A stretch of 64,000 bases of DNA from Pseudomonas sp. SID14000 (GTDB lineage: Bacteria > Pseudomonadota > Gammaproteobacteria > Pseudomonadales > Pseudomonadaceae). The translations under genes and the position numbers were made by a program. Location of the stretch: contig NZ_NFZQ01000001.1 of the NCBI RefSeq assembly GCF_002165135.1, positions 62,001 through 126,000 on the forward strand, read 5' to 3'. The notes below the pieces were generated by a model. That model searched no databases, was not told the DNA's origin, and worked only from the letters and a program-made list of their open reading frames with translations. Positions 29,795 to 38,898 of the stretch are shown here, in pieces; the stretch's first letter is position 1, and every line of letters begins with the position of its first letter.

Positions 29795-30073
29795 ATGAGC
29801 ATGGCCACAATTGTAAGTGCCGTGATTTCCAGTCTCGCACCAAGTGTCTTTGACCATAACAGCCTGCAAGAACCCGGCGCGCATGTCTCTGCCGTCGAAT
29901 ACCACTACGGTATGAACATCGATGTGAAACGGGTATTGCAGCGCACCGATACATCCGACAAGACCGGCGTGGTACCGGTGACCGTAGTGTATGAAGACAA
30001 CAACGGCGAAATTCATAAAATCCGTTTCCTCGAATGGGGTGGAAGCCCCGCCGCCCCTACTGGTGTTGCCTGA
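29795..30073 (+). CDS. DUF2790 family small protein
   Basis: A 92-residue protein matching the DUF2790 pattern of small Pseudomonas proteins: VEYHYGMNIDVKRVLQRTDT, GVVPVTVVYEDNNGEIHKIR. Most family members are exported; here the N-terminus (MSMATIVSAVISSLAPSVFD) is only weakly signal-like and lacks a basic start, so export is uncertain. AGAGG precedes the ATG. Function unknown. A second small exported protein follows at 30339. Confidence 0.7.
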   Translation: MSMATIVSAVISSLAPSVFDHNSLQEPGAHVSAVEYHYGMNIDVKRVLQRTDTSDKTGVVPVTVVYEDNNGEIHKIRFLEWGGSPAAPTGVA

Positions 30074-30338
30074 TCCACACAACGCTAAAGCCCCGCAGAA
30101 GCGTAATTCAAACCTCACCGCACTCAGTGCAGCTGATGTTCTTATTACCTGAAAATGGACATGACCGAATGATTAAAAGTTTATTCGCAACAACCACTAT
30201 TATCTTGAAATTGTAATTCTGCAAATTAATAGATAGTAATCACTGAAATCCAGTTACAACCAACAACAGCACGCTCTAGTCAAAGCGTGCCGGGTGTAAT
30301 GCTGAGCAGGTCACAAAGTTTTACTTGAGGATACCCAA

Positions 30339-30545
30339 ATGAAAACCATGAAAGTTCTCTTCGTTGCCGCCGCCCTGACCGCTTCTTCTTTGGCGATGGC
30401 TTCCGGCGGTGGCGATCGGACCTTCGCGCGCATGGAGTCAGCCCGGAAAGCCTCGATGCAGGCGTTCCAGCTTGCACAGAAACAAAAGGCAGAAGCCGCT
30501 GTAGCTGAAAGCAAAGCCAAACCAGCCAATGACGCCAAAGGCTGA
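30339..30545 (+). CDS. Small exported protein, PtrA N-terminal-domain-like
   Basis: A 68-residue protein with a strong Sec signal peptide (MKTMKVLFVAAALTASSLAM, cleavage near Ala21). The mature part is SGGGDRTFARMESARKASMQ then AFQLAQKQKAEAAVAESKAK. The GGGDRTF-to-MQAF pattern resembles the small Pseudomonas proteins named after the N-terminal domain of the co-regulatory protein PtrA. That match is from memory. TTGAGGA lies upstream of the start. The role is unknown; relatives are often metal- or stress-induced. Confidence 0.65.
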   Translation: MKTMKVLFVAAALTASSLAMASGGGDRTFARMESARKASMQAFQLAQKQKAEAAVAESKAKPANDAKG

Positions 30546-30717
30546 TCGGTGTAGCGCGTCCTCCAGCCTGGCCAGATAGCAGGCGTTTTCATTGTTCAGC
30601 GCTTGAAGTGTTCAGTTAATGAAGGCGCGCATACTGCTGGGGTATCGCGCCCATTAGAGGGGAAACTCCCCCCGAACTCGGGGACATGCCATCTACGCTC
30701 GAGTTGTTCCAGCCCCA

Positions 30718-31278
30718 CTATGAAGCCGTAGTCTCTATCGTGCCTGCCGTGCTGGCGACCACAAGCGCGACGATACAAGCCAGCAAAGCGAATGCCGTGA
30801 ACACCGCCATCACATGCATGCATGGCATGACATGATTCCAGGCTCTAGCTACCCCCAGGAAAGCGGCGAACAGCCAACCACTCATAGAGAACGCGCCCAA
30901 GAGTGCAAGGCGTCCGCGGTCGGAACCCGGTAACAAGACGAAAGGGGCTTTTTGCAACAACGGGAAGCCGACGCGATGTAACAGACCACCGTTCAGCGTC
31001 AGCAGCGCGACAACCGCAACCTTGGCCCAGAGCTTCTGGTTGAGCAAGTACGCTGTGCCCTCCAGGAGATAACCCTGAAGTATCAACAGCAGACCACTGA
31101 CCCAAAGGGCCAGTAACGCGAGGGTGGCGATTTTACGGGTTTCTTCCAGGTACTCATGCTTTGCCTGATCCAGCGCTTCCTTGCGCCAACTCCAGAGCTT
31201 GTGATCGGCAAGCAATACCCTGCCCAAGGCAATGCAGGTGGCGAGCAGGTGAACATACACGAGGAGCATTTTCAGCAT
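30718..31278 (-). CDS. Multi-pass inner-membrane protein of unknown function
   Basis: A 186-residue protein with about five hydrophobic helices: MLKMLLVYVHLLATCIALGR, ATLALLALWVSGLLLILQGY, KVAVVALLTLNGGLLHRVGF, LLGAFSMSGWLFAAFLGVAR, HVMAVFTAFALLACIVALVV. His10 in the first helix and His145/His150 near the last (NHVMPCMHVM) could be cofactor or metal ligands, an arrangement also seen in small b-type haem or copper membrane proteins. I do not assign a family. It is monocistronic, with the PtrA-like gene convergent to it. Confidence 0.72.
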   Translation of the reverse strand: MLKMLLVYVHLLATCIALGRVLLADHKLWSWRKEALDQAKHEYLEETRKIATLALLALWVSGLLLILQGYLLEGTAYLLNQKLWAKVAVVALLTLNGGLLHRVGFPLLQKAPFVLLPGSDRGRLALLGAFSMSGWLFAAFLGVARAWNHVMPCMHVMAVFTAFALLACIVALVVASTAGTIETTAS

Positions 31279-31572
31279 TATTTTTTGACCTTGTTTTTAT
31301 ATAGACGATGCGCTCCCTGCGTCATGAAATTTAATCTTAATGATACCTATTACCTCTTGCAACGTAATGTTTCAATTCATCGCATCAGTATCGGGACAGG
31401 TGGTTTTCCTTGGTCGCTACACAAACGCGTGGCCTTCATCGTGCTCAGCTCCCCGGATAAACCAGCTCGATCTGCTCGTCGACTGCCAGGCCAGCTCGTG
31501 GCTTATCCTGATTCACCGGTGCTTCGAGAAAGCGCCAGCGACAATCAGATACATCAAGATGATGAAAGGCTG
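31279..31572. other. Spacer between the membrane protein gene and the gabP terminator
   Basis: No confident gene. On the minus strand a short frame reads DCRWRFLEAPVNQDKPRAGL then AVDEQIELVYPGS-stop. It looks protein-like but lacks an upstream start that makes sense, so it may be a gene remnant. The first 60 bases are AT-rich and probably hold the promoter of the 30718-31278 gene. Confidence 0.4.
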
Positions 31573-31607
31573 AAAAAACAAAGGGCACCCATCCACTGGT
31601 GCCCTTT
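31573..31607 (-). terminator. Terminator of gabP
   Basis: On the minus strand the stem AAAGGGCACC / GGTGCCCTTT is followed by GTTTTTTC. It lies 24 bases after the gabP stop. Confidence 0.85.
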
Positions 31608-31630
31608 GCCTTACCGCCAGGTGAACTCAA

Positions 31631-33022
31631 TCACCCCATCGAACGCACCGCCACAGGTTGCGCATGGCCACGCGTGGTCACGATCCCCAGGAAAGAAATC
31701 ACGATCGCCAGGCCCAATGTCGAGCTCACTTCCGCCCGGTGTTCAGGCGTGTACATCATTACCGCCAGTGCCCCGGCAATGAACAGGATCACCGCCCAGG
31801 TCAGGTACGGGAACAGCCACATGCGGAACTTCAGCTCGGTGTTCTCCCGCTCCAGGCGACGGCGCATGCGCAGTTGCGAAATGGCGATGACCATGTATAC
31901 CAGCAAGGCAATGGCACCGGAGCTGGCCAGCAGGAACTCGAACACGCCCTTCGGCGCGAAGTAATTGAGGATGGCAATGGCCGCGCCGATCAGCGTGCTG
32001 CCGAACACCGCGGCACGCGGTACACCGACCTTGGAGGTCTTGTTGAGCATGGCCGGCGCGTCACCGCGCTTGGCCAGCGAGTACATCATCCGCGAGGCGA
32101 TGTAGATCGACGAGTTCATGCAGCTGGTCACTGCCACCAGTACCACCAGGTCGACCATGAAGGCCGCGTTGGGGATGTTCATGATCTCCAGCGCACGCTG
32201 GTAGGACCCCACCACCGCCAACTGCGGGTCGTTCCACGGCACCACCGAAATGATCACGAAGATCGACAGGATGTAGAAGGTACTGATACGCCAGATCACC
32301 GAGCGAGTGGCCTTGGCGATGTTGCGCGACGGGTCGCTGGATTCGGAAGCGGCGATAGTCACCGCTTCGGTGCCGATGAAACTGAACATCACGGTGATGA
32401 ACGCACCGACAACAGCCGACCAGCCCTTCGGTGCAAAGCCGCCGTGCTCGGCCATCAAGCTGCCCAGGCCGCTGACCTCGCGGTTGGGCAACCAGCCCAT
32501 CAGCGCGGCGAAACCCAGGCCAATGAAACCGAGAATGGCCGTGACCTTGAGGATGGCGAACCAGAACTCGAACTCACCGTACTTGGCCACGCTGAACAGG
32601 TTGGTACCGGCCAGCAGCAGCACCGAAGCCAGGGCGAATATCCAGCTGTCTACCTGCGGGAACCATGCGTTCAGCACATGCCCGGCGGCCAACGCCTCGA
32701 TCGGGATCACCAGTACCCAGAACCACCAGTACAGCCAGCCGATGGTGTAGCCAGCCCAGCGGCCGATGGCCTGCTCGGCGTAGGTGGAAAACGATCCGGT
32801 GTCCGGGTGTGCCACGGCCATTTCGCCGAGCATGCGCATGACCAGTACCACCAGGGCCCCGGCCACGAAATAGGAAATTATTGTAGCTGGCCCGGCTGCC
32901 GCGATGGCGTGGCCAGAGCCGACGAAAAGTCCGGCGCCGATGATGCCGGCGATGGACAGCATCGTTACATGACGTGGCTTGAAACCTTGGGCAAGGTTGC
33001 CATCAGATCCCACGGTGTTCAT
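31631..33022 (-). CDS. gabP: GABA permease GabP (amino acid/polyamine/organocation family)
   Basis: Proton-driven uptake of 4-aminobutyrate in the inner membrane. It has 463 residues and 12 predicted helices. The N-terminal signature LAQGFKPRHVTMLSIAGIIG then AGLFVGSG, and PDTGSFSTYAEQAIGRWAGY, GWLYWWFWVLVIPIEALAAG and GEFEFWFAILKV, closely follow E. coli GabP. It is a single gene with its own terminator. Other amino acid substrates of the AAT family cannot be excluded. Confidence 0.88.
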   Translation of the reverse strand: MNTVGSDGNLAQGFKPRHVTMLSIAGIIGAGLFVGSGHAIAAAGPATIISYFVAGALVVLVMRMLGEMAVAHPDTGSFSTYAEQAIGRWAGYTIGWLYWWFWVLVIPIEALAAGHVLNAWFPQVDSWIFALASVLLLAGTNLFSVAKYGEFEFWFAILKVTAILGFIGLGFAALMGWLPNREVSGLGSLMAEHGGFAPKGWSAVVGAFITVMFSFIGTEAVTIAASESSDPSRNIAKATRSVIWRISTFYILSIFVIISVVPWNDPQLAVVGSYQRALEIMNIPNAAFMVDLVVLVAVTSCMNSSIYIASRMMYSLAKRGDAPAMLNKTSKVGVPRAAVFGSTLIGAAIAILNYFAPKGVFEFLLASSGAIALLVYMVIAISQLRMRRRLERENTELKFRMWLFPYLTWAVILFIAGALAVMMYTPEHRAEVSSTLGLAIVISFLGIVTTRGHAQPVAVRSMG

Positions 33023-33332
33023 TGATGTTGTTCTCTTTTTGCTGACACAAGGATGGGCGGGCAGGCGTAGGCGAAAATATCTCCTTTGAAATCAAAAAGT
33101 CGACACGTTACTCGTGCTCTGTTGTTGATATTTGGCACGCGTCACAGAGCAACGTGTCAGTGCAAGTCGGGCTTCATTTAAGCCTTGCAGGGCTGTGGGT
33201 AATTACACGAGAACGCCCCGAAACTGTTTGATCACGACAGGGCATTTCCATTGCCGCCAGCTGTCACCGACGGCATGCCCGATCGCGTCACCGGGCCGTC
33301 TGGAGCTTTTGTTTTTCATTCGGGTGTATTGT
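33023..33332. other. gabP upstream region with a long imperfect inverted repeat
   Basis: 310 bases without a gene. GACACGTT (33102-33109) and AACGTGTC (33151-33158) form inverted arms, with GCTCTG / CAGAGC nested inside. The structure lies about 80 bases upstream of gabP and could be a regulator site or a hairpin in a leader RNA. The gabP promoter must also be here. Confidence 0.5.
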
Positions 33333-33357
33333 GCCTGGGCTGCAAAGCAGCCCAGGC
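33333..33357 (-). terminator. Hairpin terminator after the MDR oxidoreductase gene
   Basis: Perfect stem GCCTGGGCTGC-AAA-GCAGCCCAGGC (11 bp) starts 3 bases beyond the stop codon of the gene at 33360. The tail has no long T-run, so termination may be partial. Confidence 0.6.
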
Positions 33358-33359
33358 CG

Positions 33360-34370
33360 TTACCAGGTCAGGCAGATCTTGCCGAAGTGCCGGTTGCTCT
33401 CCTGATAACGGAACGCCTCGACGATCTGCTCCAGCTCGAAATGCTTGTCCACCACCGGCCGCAGGCCGTTGGCATCGATAGCCCGCACCATCGCCTGCTG
33501 CTGGGCGCGGCTGCCCACCAGCACACCTTGCAGGCGAATCTGCCGCACCAGCGCCTGCACCAGCGGCAACTGCCCGGCCACGCCGGTGAGGATGCCGATC
33601 AACGACACATGTCCACCAATGCGCGTGGCAATCATCGATTGCTCCAACGTCGCCGGGCCGCCCACTTCGATCACATGGTCGACGCCGCGGTTGCCGGTCA
33701 GCTCGCGCACTTTCTCACCCCAGGCCGGGGTGCTCCTGTAGTTGATCAGGTGGTCGGCCCCCAGGGCCTTCAGGCGCTCCAGCTTGGCGTCGCTGGACGA
33801 GGTGGCGATCACTGTCGCGCCGGCCAGCTTGGCAAACTGCAGGGCGAAGATCGACACACCGCCGGTGCCCTGCACCAGCACCGTATCGCCGGGCTTGAGA
33901 TGATCGTCGCTCATCAGTGCGCGCCAGGCAGTGAGGCCGGCTGTGGTCAGAGTGGCAGCTTCAGCGTGGCTGAAGCCTTTGGGCGCCAGGGTGAATGCGG
34001 TGGAGTGAGCGGTGACCTGTTCACGGGCGTAACCATCGATACCGTCGCCGGGCACCCTGGCAAAACCTTCGACATTGGCCTGACCGTCGAGCCAGTCGGG
34101 GAAGAAGGTACTGACCACGTTGTCGCCAACCTGGAATTCGGTGACGCCACTCCCCACCGCGACCACTTCGCCAGCGCCATCGGCCATGGGGATGCGCCGC
34201 TCGCTCGGGCCCCACATGCCGCTGACCACGGCGAAATCGTGATAATTGAGGGAGCTGGCGTGCAGGCGCACGGTGATCTCGCCGGCCTGGGGTGCAGGAG
34301 CCTCGCTGCTACCGACCTCGACCTTGTCGTAGCCGCCGCCGGGTTTTACGTAAATGGCCTTGCTGGTCAT
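33360..34370 (-). CDS. Zinc-independent MDR-type NAD(P)-dependent alcohol dehydrogenase / quinone oxidoreductase
   Basis: A 336-residue medium-chain dehydrogenase. The GroES-like N-terminal domain has LHASSLNYHDFAVVSGMWGP and MADGAGEVVAVGSGVTEFQV. The Rossmann domain has GDTVLVQGTGGVSIFALQFA (GxGxxS/G-type nucleotide site) and ERLKALGADHLINYR. There is no structural zinc Cys cluster and no clear catalytic zinc Cys, so a quinone oxidoreductase-like hydride transfer is more likely than classic alcohol oxidation. Substrate unknown. It is monocistronic. Confidence 0.85.
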   Translation of the reverse strand: MTSKAIYVKPGGGYDKVEVGSSEAPAPQAGEITVRLHASSLNYHDFAVVSGMWGPSERRIPMADGAGEVVAVGSGVTEFQVGDNVVSTFFPDWLDGQANVEGFARVPGDGIDGYAREQVTAHSTAFTLAPKGFSHAEAATLTTAGLTAWRALMSDDHLKPGDTVLVQGTGGVSIFALQFAKLAGATVIATSSSDAKLERLKALGADHLINYRSTPAWGEKVRELTGNRGVDHVIEVGGPATLEQSMIATRIGGHVSLIGILTGVAGQLPLVQALVRQIRLQGVLVGSRAQQQAMVRAIDANGLRPVVDKHFELEQIVEAFRYQESNRHFGKICLTW

Positions 34371-34420
34371 GGGTAGGGTCTCCGTTCAGGGAATAGATTG
34401 GGGTTCAGCATAGACAGGTC

Positions 34421-34516
34421 CGGCCTCTTCGCGGGTGAACCCGCTCCCACAGGTTGAGTGCTGCACTTGAGCTCGGCGCGGTCCCTGTGGGAGCGGGTTT
34501 ACCCGCGAAGAGGCCC
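34421..34516. repeat. REPIN: two inverted REP elements
   Basis: CGGCCTCTTCGCGGGTGAAC (34421 onward) and its inverse CCTGTGGGAGCGGGTTTACC (34484 onward, ending GAAGAGGCC). It separates the MDR gene from the HAD gene. Confidence 0.88.
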
Positions 34517-34535
34517 GCACAGGCGACACAAAACC

Positions 34536-35126
34536 TCAGCCCAGCATCACCTTCAGTGCCCGGCAATCGGCCGCATGCCAGTCCACCAGTTCCGGCCACG
34601 GATTGTCCGGCAGGTTCACCAGCACCGTGCGCGCCCCCGCGGCCCGCCCGCAGTCCAGGTCAAACCGGTAATCCCCCACCATCACCAGTTCACCCGGCGC
34701 CACACCCCAGGCATTGGCAATCTTCAGCAGCCCATCCGGGCTAGGCTTGGGCGCCGCTTCGTCACGCCCGAGAATATGCTCCACCGGGAAACAGTCCGCC
34801 AGGCCGATGGCCTCCAGCGTCACATGCGCCAACTCGCGGGCATTACGGGTCAGAATGCCCAGCCGACAACCACGCTCGGCCAGTTCGCGCACCAGTTCCA
34901 CCGCCCCGGTGGCCGCCGTGGAGGCAATTGCCAGGTCGCGCTCGTGCTCCAGCAGCCAGGCATGCTTGGCCGCCGCTTCGTCCGCCGGCAGGGCCGCCAG
35001 GTGGGTGAGGATGTCGTGCTCGGCCGGGATATCCAGCGCCACGCGGATGGCGGCAAAATCGTGCACAGCTATGGTCAGGGTGCCGTCCATGTCGAACACC
35101 CAGTTGCGTACCTCGCCCAGGCTCAT
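34536..35126 (-). CDS. HAD-superfamily hydrolase (phosphatase)
   Basis: A 196-residue HAD phosphatase. Motif I is VFDMDGTLT (nucleophile and acid Asp pair), motif II is LGILTRNARE, and motifs III-IV are KPSPDGLLKI and GDYRFDLDCGRAAG. The helical cap is small (subclass IA-like). The ATG at 35124-35126 overlaps the tesB stop as ATGA, so it is translationally coupled to tesB. The substrate is unknown; phosphoglycolate or a sugar phosphate is possible. Confidence 0.87.
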   Translation of the reverse strand: MSLGEVRNWVFDMDGTLTIAVHDFAAIRVALDIPAEHDILTHLAALPADEAAAKHAWLLEHERDLAIASTAATGAVELVRELAERGCRLGILTRNARELAHVTLEAIGLADCFPVEHILGRDEAAPKPSPDGLLKIANAWGVAPGELVMVGDYRFDLDCGRAAGARTVLVNLPDNPWPELVDWHAADCRALKVMLG

Positions 35127-35992
35127 GCCCAGTCCTTGCGGTGGCGAATCAGGCCTTCCTGGCACGACGACGCCACCAGTTGCCCGGCCTGGTTGAAAAT
35201 GTTGCCGCGGCAGAAGCCACGGGCATTACCCGCCCAGGGGCTGTCGGTGGCGTACAGCAGCCACTCGTCGGCGCGCAGGTTACCGTGGAACCACAGCGAA
35301 TGGTCGAGGCTGGCGATCTGCATGTCACGCTGCCACACCGATTTGCCATGGGGCAGCAACGAAGTGGTCAGCAAGCCGAAGTCCGAGGCGTAGGCCAGCA
35401 CGTATTTGTGCAGGGCGGGGATATCGGGCAGGTTGCCGTCGGCGCGGAACCAGGCGTACTTCACCGGGTCGCCAGGCTTGGGGTTGAACGGGTCGCGCTC
35501 GGTGACCGGGCGGATCTCGATCGGCTTGGCGCACAGCACCTTGTCGCGAATACGCTCGGGCAACTGGTCGGCCATGGCACGGGCCAGCTCGACTTCACTG
35601 GGCAGGTTCTCCGGGCCGACCACCTCAGGCATCTGTGCCTGGTGCTCGAAGCCTTCCTCGTCGTACTGGAACGAGGCGCTGCAGGTGAAGATGGGCTGGC
35701 CCTTCTGAATCGCCGTCACCCGCCGGGTGCTGAAGCTGCCGCCATCGCGCACGCGGTCCACCGAATACACCACCGGCAGGCTGGCATCGCCAGGGCGCAG
35801 GAAGTAACCGTGCAACGAGTGCACATGACGTGCGTCCTCGACCGTCTGGCTGGCCGCCGACAACGATTGGCCCAGGACTTGCCCGCCATACAGTTGGCGG
35901 AAGCCCAGGTCCTGGCTGCGTCCACGGAACAGGTTCTCCTCGATGGACTCGAGGCTCAACAGGTCGACCAGGTCGTCCAACACATGACTCAT
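35123..35992 (-). CDS. tesB: Acyl-CoA thioesterase II (TesB)
   Basis: Hydrolyses medium- and long-chain acyl-CoA to free acid and CoA. From the ATG at 35990-35992 (MSHVLDDLVDLLSLESIEEN; GGAG nine bases upstream) it is 289 residues, the usual length. Double hot-dog fold motifs include QLYGGQVLGQSLSAASQTV, HSLHGYFLRPGDASLPVVYS and the second-half catalytic stretch ASLDHSLWFHGNLRADEWLL. The catalytic Asp/Thr/Gln set appears conserved (SLDHSLWFH; LVASSCQEGLIR). It forms an operon with the HAD gene. Confidence 0.95.
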   Translation of the reverse strand: MSHVLDDLVDLLSLESIEENLFRGRSQDLGFRQLYGGQVLGQSLSAASQTVEDARHVHSLHGYFLRPGDASLPVVYSVDRVRDGGSFSTRRVTAIQKGQPIFTCSASFQYDEEGFEHQAQMPEVVGPENLPSEVELARAMADQLPERIRDKVLCAKPIEIRPVTERDPFNPKPGDPVKYAWFRADGNLPDIPALHKYVLAYASDFGLLTTSLLPHGKSVWQRDMQIASLDHSLWFHGNLRADEWLLYATDSPWAGNARGFCRGNIFNQAGQLVASSCQEGLIRHRKDWA

Positions 35993-36088
35993 CGGGGGTT
36001 CTCCTAGCAAGGCAACACGTCTCTTACAGCACACCTATGAAGGCAAATAATACAGGGTTTGTCATTCGCGCCGGGCATGGCCATGCAT

Positions 36089-36658
36089 TCAGGCGCGCAG
36101 GGTACGCTCCCAGTGTGCACGGTCGATGCGGTACAGCACATGCGGGCGCAGCGGGTGGCCCACGGGCAGGCGGGGGTGTTCGAAACTGCCATTCAGGTCC
36201 TGCTGCATACCGATGGCCTGCATGACCTTCTGCGAGGGCAAGTTGCTCTCGCTAGTGAACGACACCACCTCTTCCAGGCGCAATTGGGCGAAAGCACAAC
36301 GCAGGCAAGTCCATGCTGCCTCACTGGCAAAACCCAGGCCCCAGTGGCGGCGCGCCAGGCGCCAGCCGATCTCCACCGCTGGCGCGAAGTCGGCATCGAA
36401 CCCCACGTGCATCAACCCGGTCATGCCGATGAAGGCACCGCTGTCCTTGCGCTCCAGGGCCCACAGGCCAAAGCCGTATTCATTGAAATGCCCGCGCACG
36501 CGGCCGATCAGGGCAGCCGCCTCCAGGCGTGTCAGCGGCGCCGGGAAGTAGCGCATCACCTGCGGGTCGGCGCACATCGCAGCAAACTCGCGCAGGTCTT
36601 CGTCGTGCCATTGGCGCAACACCAGGCGTGCGCTTTCCAGTTGCAAGATTGGGGTCAT
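36089..36658 (-). CDS. GNAT-family N-acetyltransferase (RimJ/RimL-like)
   Basis: A 189-residue acetyltransferase. The fold shows LESARLVLRQWHDEDLREFA at the N-terminus, the beta strand FIGMTGLMHVGFDADFAPAV and the acetyl-CoA loop region EIGWRLARRHWGLGFASEAA (RxxGxG/A-like: RHWGLGFA). SESNLPSQKVMQAIGM marks the C-terminal half. Relatives acetylate ribosomal proteins or small amines; the substrate here is unknown. It is upstream of tesB on the same strand. Confidence 0.88.
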   Translation of the reverse strand: MTPILQLESARLVLRQWHDEDLREFAAMCADPQVMRYFPAPLTRLEAAALIGRVRGHFNEYGFGLWALERKDSGAFIGMTGLMHVGFDADFAPAVEIGWRLARRHWGLGFASEAAWTCLRCAFAQLRLEEVVSFTSESNLPSQKVMQAIGMQQDLNGSFEHPRLPVGHPLRPHVLYRIDRAHWERTLRA

Positions 36659-36838
36659 GGGACATGCTCCGGTTTTACTGTCTTGCAGTTTACAGCGTAG
36701 GCGCGGGCGCTGGTTTCACCCAGCCGGTGCGCCCGAATGCAATTTTCACACGCCCTTCACCGCCCCCCGACAGGCCGCTTGGCAGGATGCCTGCCATCCA
36801 CCGCCGCGCCAGCCGCGACCATGCCAACGGAGCAACGC

Positions 36839-37525
36839 ATGCTATCGAGCAACACCCTTGGGCACCCTGCCATCCATGCCAGGCGCAAGCGACGCCTGTC
36901 CCGCAAAGCCCTCGGTGCCGCCCTTGGCCTGTGCATGGTCGTGGCGGCGTTGAGCACCTGGCTGGCGACGAGGACGCACATCGTGGACCTTGGCAACGAA
37001 CAACGGTTGAGTGACAGCGGTCTGCTGCAGGACTGGGCCGACGGTGCGGTGATCGTGATGATCCGCCATGCCGAGCGCTGCGACAGCGCCCCCGGCCCGT
37101 GCCTGGACGACCCCACCGGCATCACCGTGGGCGGCAGCCAGGCCGCCGGGCGCGTTGGCCAGGGATTGCACCGGTTGGGCCTGAACAACGCCGATATGCT
37201 CAGCAGCCCGAAACTGCGCACACGGCAAACCGCGCATTTCATCCTTGGCCAGGCGGTGGCCAGTGAGGACTGGCTGGAAAGCTGTGACAGCCAGTTCGCC
37301 AGCGAAGCGCTGGCACACAAACGGCCGGGGCATAACCTGGTGCTGGTGACCCACAACGGTTGCATCGACCATTTCGCCCGCCAGCAGCACGTTGTGGGTG
37401 GCGAGCGTGAAAGTGGCTATGCCAGTGCGCTGTTCGTTTCGGTGGATGGCAATGGCAAGGCGCGCATCCTCGGGCGCCTGAACGAACCCGACTGGCAACG
37501 GGTTCTGGCAAGCGCCGCGAAGTGA
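36839..37525 (+). CDS. Membrane-anchored histidine phosphatase (PmrG-like)
   Basis: Branch of the histidine phosphatase superfamily. Starting at the ATG at 36839 (GGAG eight bases upstream) it has 228 residues. A basic N-terminus (RRKRRLSRK) and one transmembrane helix (ALGAALGLCMVVAALSTWLA) suggest inner-membrane anchoring with the enzyme in the periplasm. The catalytic RHG-type motif is RHAER (76-80), with MLSSPKLRTRQTAHFIL and the second His in VLVTHNGCIDHFA. Similar proteins act on LPS heptose phosphate, but the substrate here is not known. It is the last conserved gene before the accessory biosynthesis block. Confidence 0.78.
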   Translation: MLSSNTLGHPAIHARRKRRLSRKALGAALGLCMVVAALSTWLATRTHIVDLGNEQRLSDSGLLQDWADGAVIVMIRHAERCDSAPGPCLDDPTGITVGGSQAAGRVGQGLHRLGLNNADMLSSPKLRTRQTAHFILGQAVASEDWLESCDSQFASEALAHKRPGHNLVLVTHNGCIDHFARQQHVVGGERESGYASALFVSVDGNGKARILGRLNEPDWQRVLASAAK

Positions 37526-37604
37526 CATGGACAACCGTCCAGGCTGCCGCGATGCCCTGTAGCAACCGGCCATGTGCGGGGCTTGCCCGCCAATGGCTGA
37601 CCGG

Positions 37605-38786
37605 CTAGGCGCCGGATGCCTCGACTCGATCGTTGCTCTGGGCGAGGCGGGTCGCCGGGGCTTGCAGCAATAGCGTCACGGTCAGTACCACCAGCAGGAA
37701 CGGCAACACCCAGGCATTTTCTATGAGTGCCAATTGCAGGCTGAGGATCATCATCAGAACCGGCGTGGCCAGTGCGTTCGCCTTGCTCACATACAGGCCC
37801 ACGGCAGCCTCGCTGTAGCGGCAGGCAATGGCCACACGGATGTGTAAGCGTGCACCGCCGAACGCCATGCCGAGTATCAACAGGCTTATCGCCTTGATGG
37901 TCAGCGTGTCGGGCAACAGGAACCACATCGAGGTGGAGAACACCGCGAGCGCGATCAGCGCCGACAGGTAGACCGACAGGTTACGCCCGGTATTGGCAAT
38001 GATGACCAACACGCCTATCAACGCCATGCCCAAGCCGAATACCGCATCGAGTACGCCGAGCTCGAACAGCGACCACCCATGGTTGGACACATACACCGGC
38101 AGCATGAAGTTGAACGCCCCGAGGATGGGCCAGACCAGCACCATTGGTATGAACAAGATCAGCGGCAACCGGGCCGGGTTCGCCACGATACGTGCTTGCT
38201 CCGTACCCACCGGCCCACGGTCACGGGTGTAGCAAGTGCCTGCGACCACCAGGAGACCGCCGCCGATCACTAGCGCGTAACCCACGGGGCTGAGGATCGG
38301 CATCAGACCCGCCGCGAGCAGCGGGCCAATCATCAGCGCCGCTTGGCTAGTCGCGGTGGTGGCACCGCTGATACGGCGAACCTTGCTCTCGTCCATGCCC
38401 CGCTGGATCTGGGTAAACCACATATCCAGGCTGGCTTCGAGCGACAGGATCATCAGCCAGACGAGCAAGTTGATGACTAACAAGCCGACGGTGAACTCCC
38501 GCGAGAACCCGGAGGCCAGGGCCAGGCAGGCCATGCACAGAAGGAACCCGCCACTCATCTGGCGACCGCTCAGGCTGCTCGACAAGCGCTTGATCATCAT
38601 GGGTGTGATGAATGCGGGGAGGAATGAACAGAAGATGGCCAGTGCCAGCGGCAGATAGTCACCGTCGTTCTGCTTGAGAATAGTCCACGTCAAAGAAACC
38701 ATCAGTGCACCGGAAAACAGTCGATAGACTGTCGAGCAAATCAGAAAGATTGCCAACGCTTGCGAGGAACCGTTTTTTTCACTCAT
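37605..38786 (-). CDS. Major facilitator superfamily exporter at the end of the biosynthetic operon
   Basis: A 393-residue multi-pass protein (MSEKNGSSQALAIFLICSTV; ATG at 38784-38786) with about 11-12 hydrophobic helices. FFL-type stretches include LLVINLLVWLMILSLEASLD and AIFCSFLPAFITPMMIKRLS. It resembles small-molecule efflux permeases of the MFS_3 type. It is the last gene of the co-directional cluster, 112 bases after the PLP enzyme gene, so export of the cluster product is a reasonable inference. Confidence 0.8.
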   Translation of the reverse strand: MSEKNGSSQALAIFLICSTVYRLFSGALMVSLTWTILKQNDGDYLPLALAIFCSFLPAFITPMMIKRLSSSLSGRQMSGGFLLCMACLALASGFSREFTVGLLVINLLVWLMILSLEASLDMWFTQIQRGMDESKVRRISGATTATSQAALMIGPLLAAGLMPILSPVGYALVIGGGLLVVAGTCYTRDRGPVGTEQARIVANPARLPLILFIPMVLVWPILGAFNFMLPVYVSNHGWSLFELGVLDAVFGLGMALIGVLVIIANTGRNLSVYLSALIALAVFSTSMWFLLPDTLTIKAISLLILGMAFGGARLHIRVAIACRYSEAAVGLYVSKANALATPVLMMILSLQLALIENAWVLPFLLVVLTVTLLLQAPATRLAQSNDRVEASGA

Positions 38787-38898
38787 CGTTTCGATCCTTG
38801 CTCTGTAGTACGCAGAAGTTCTTTTTCGAATGGCCGACGTCGGCCGCTGCACTGGCGGGGGTGCAAGTGCAAGCAGCCGTCATCTCGGGAAGTGGCAG

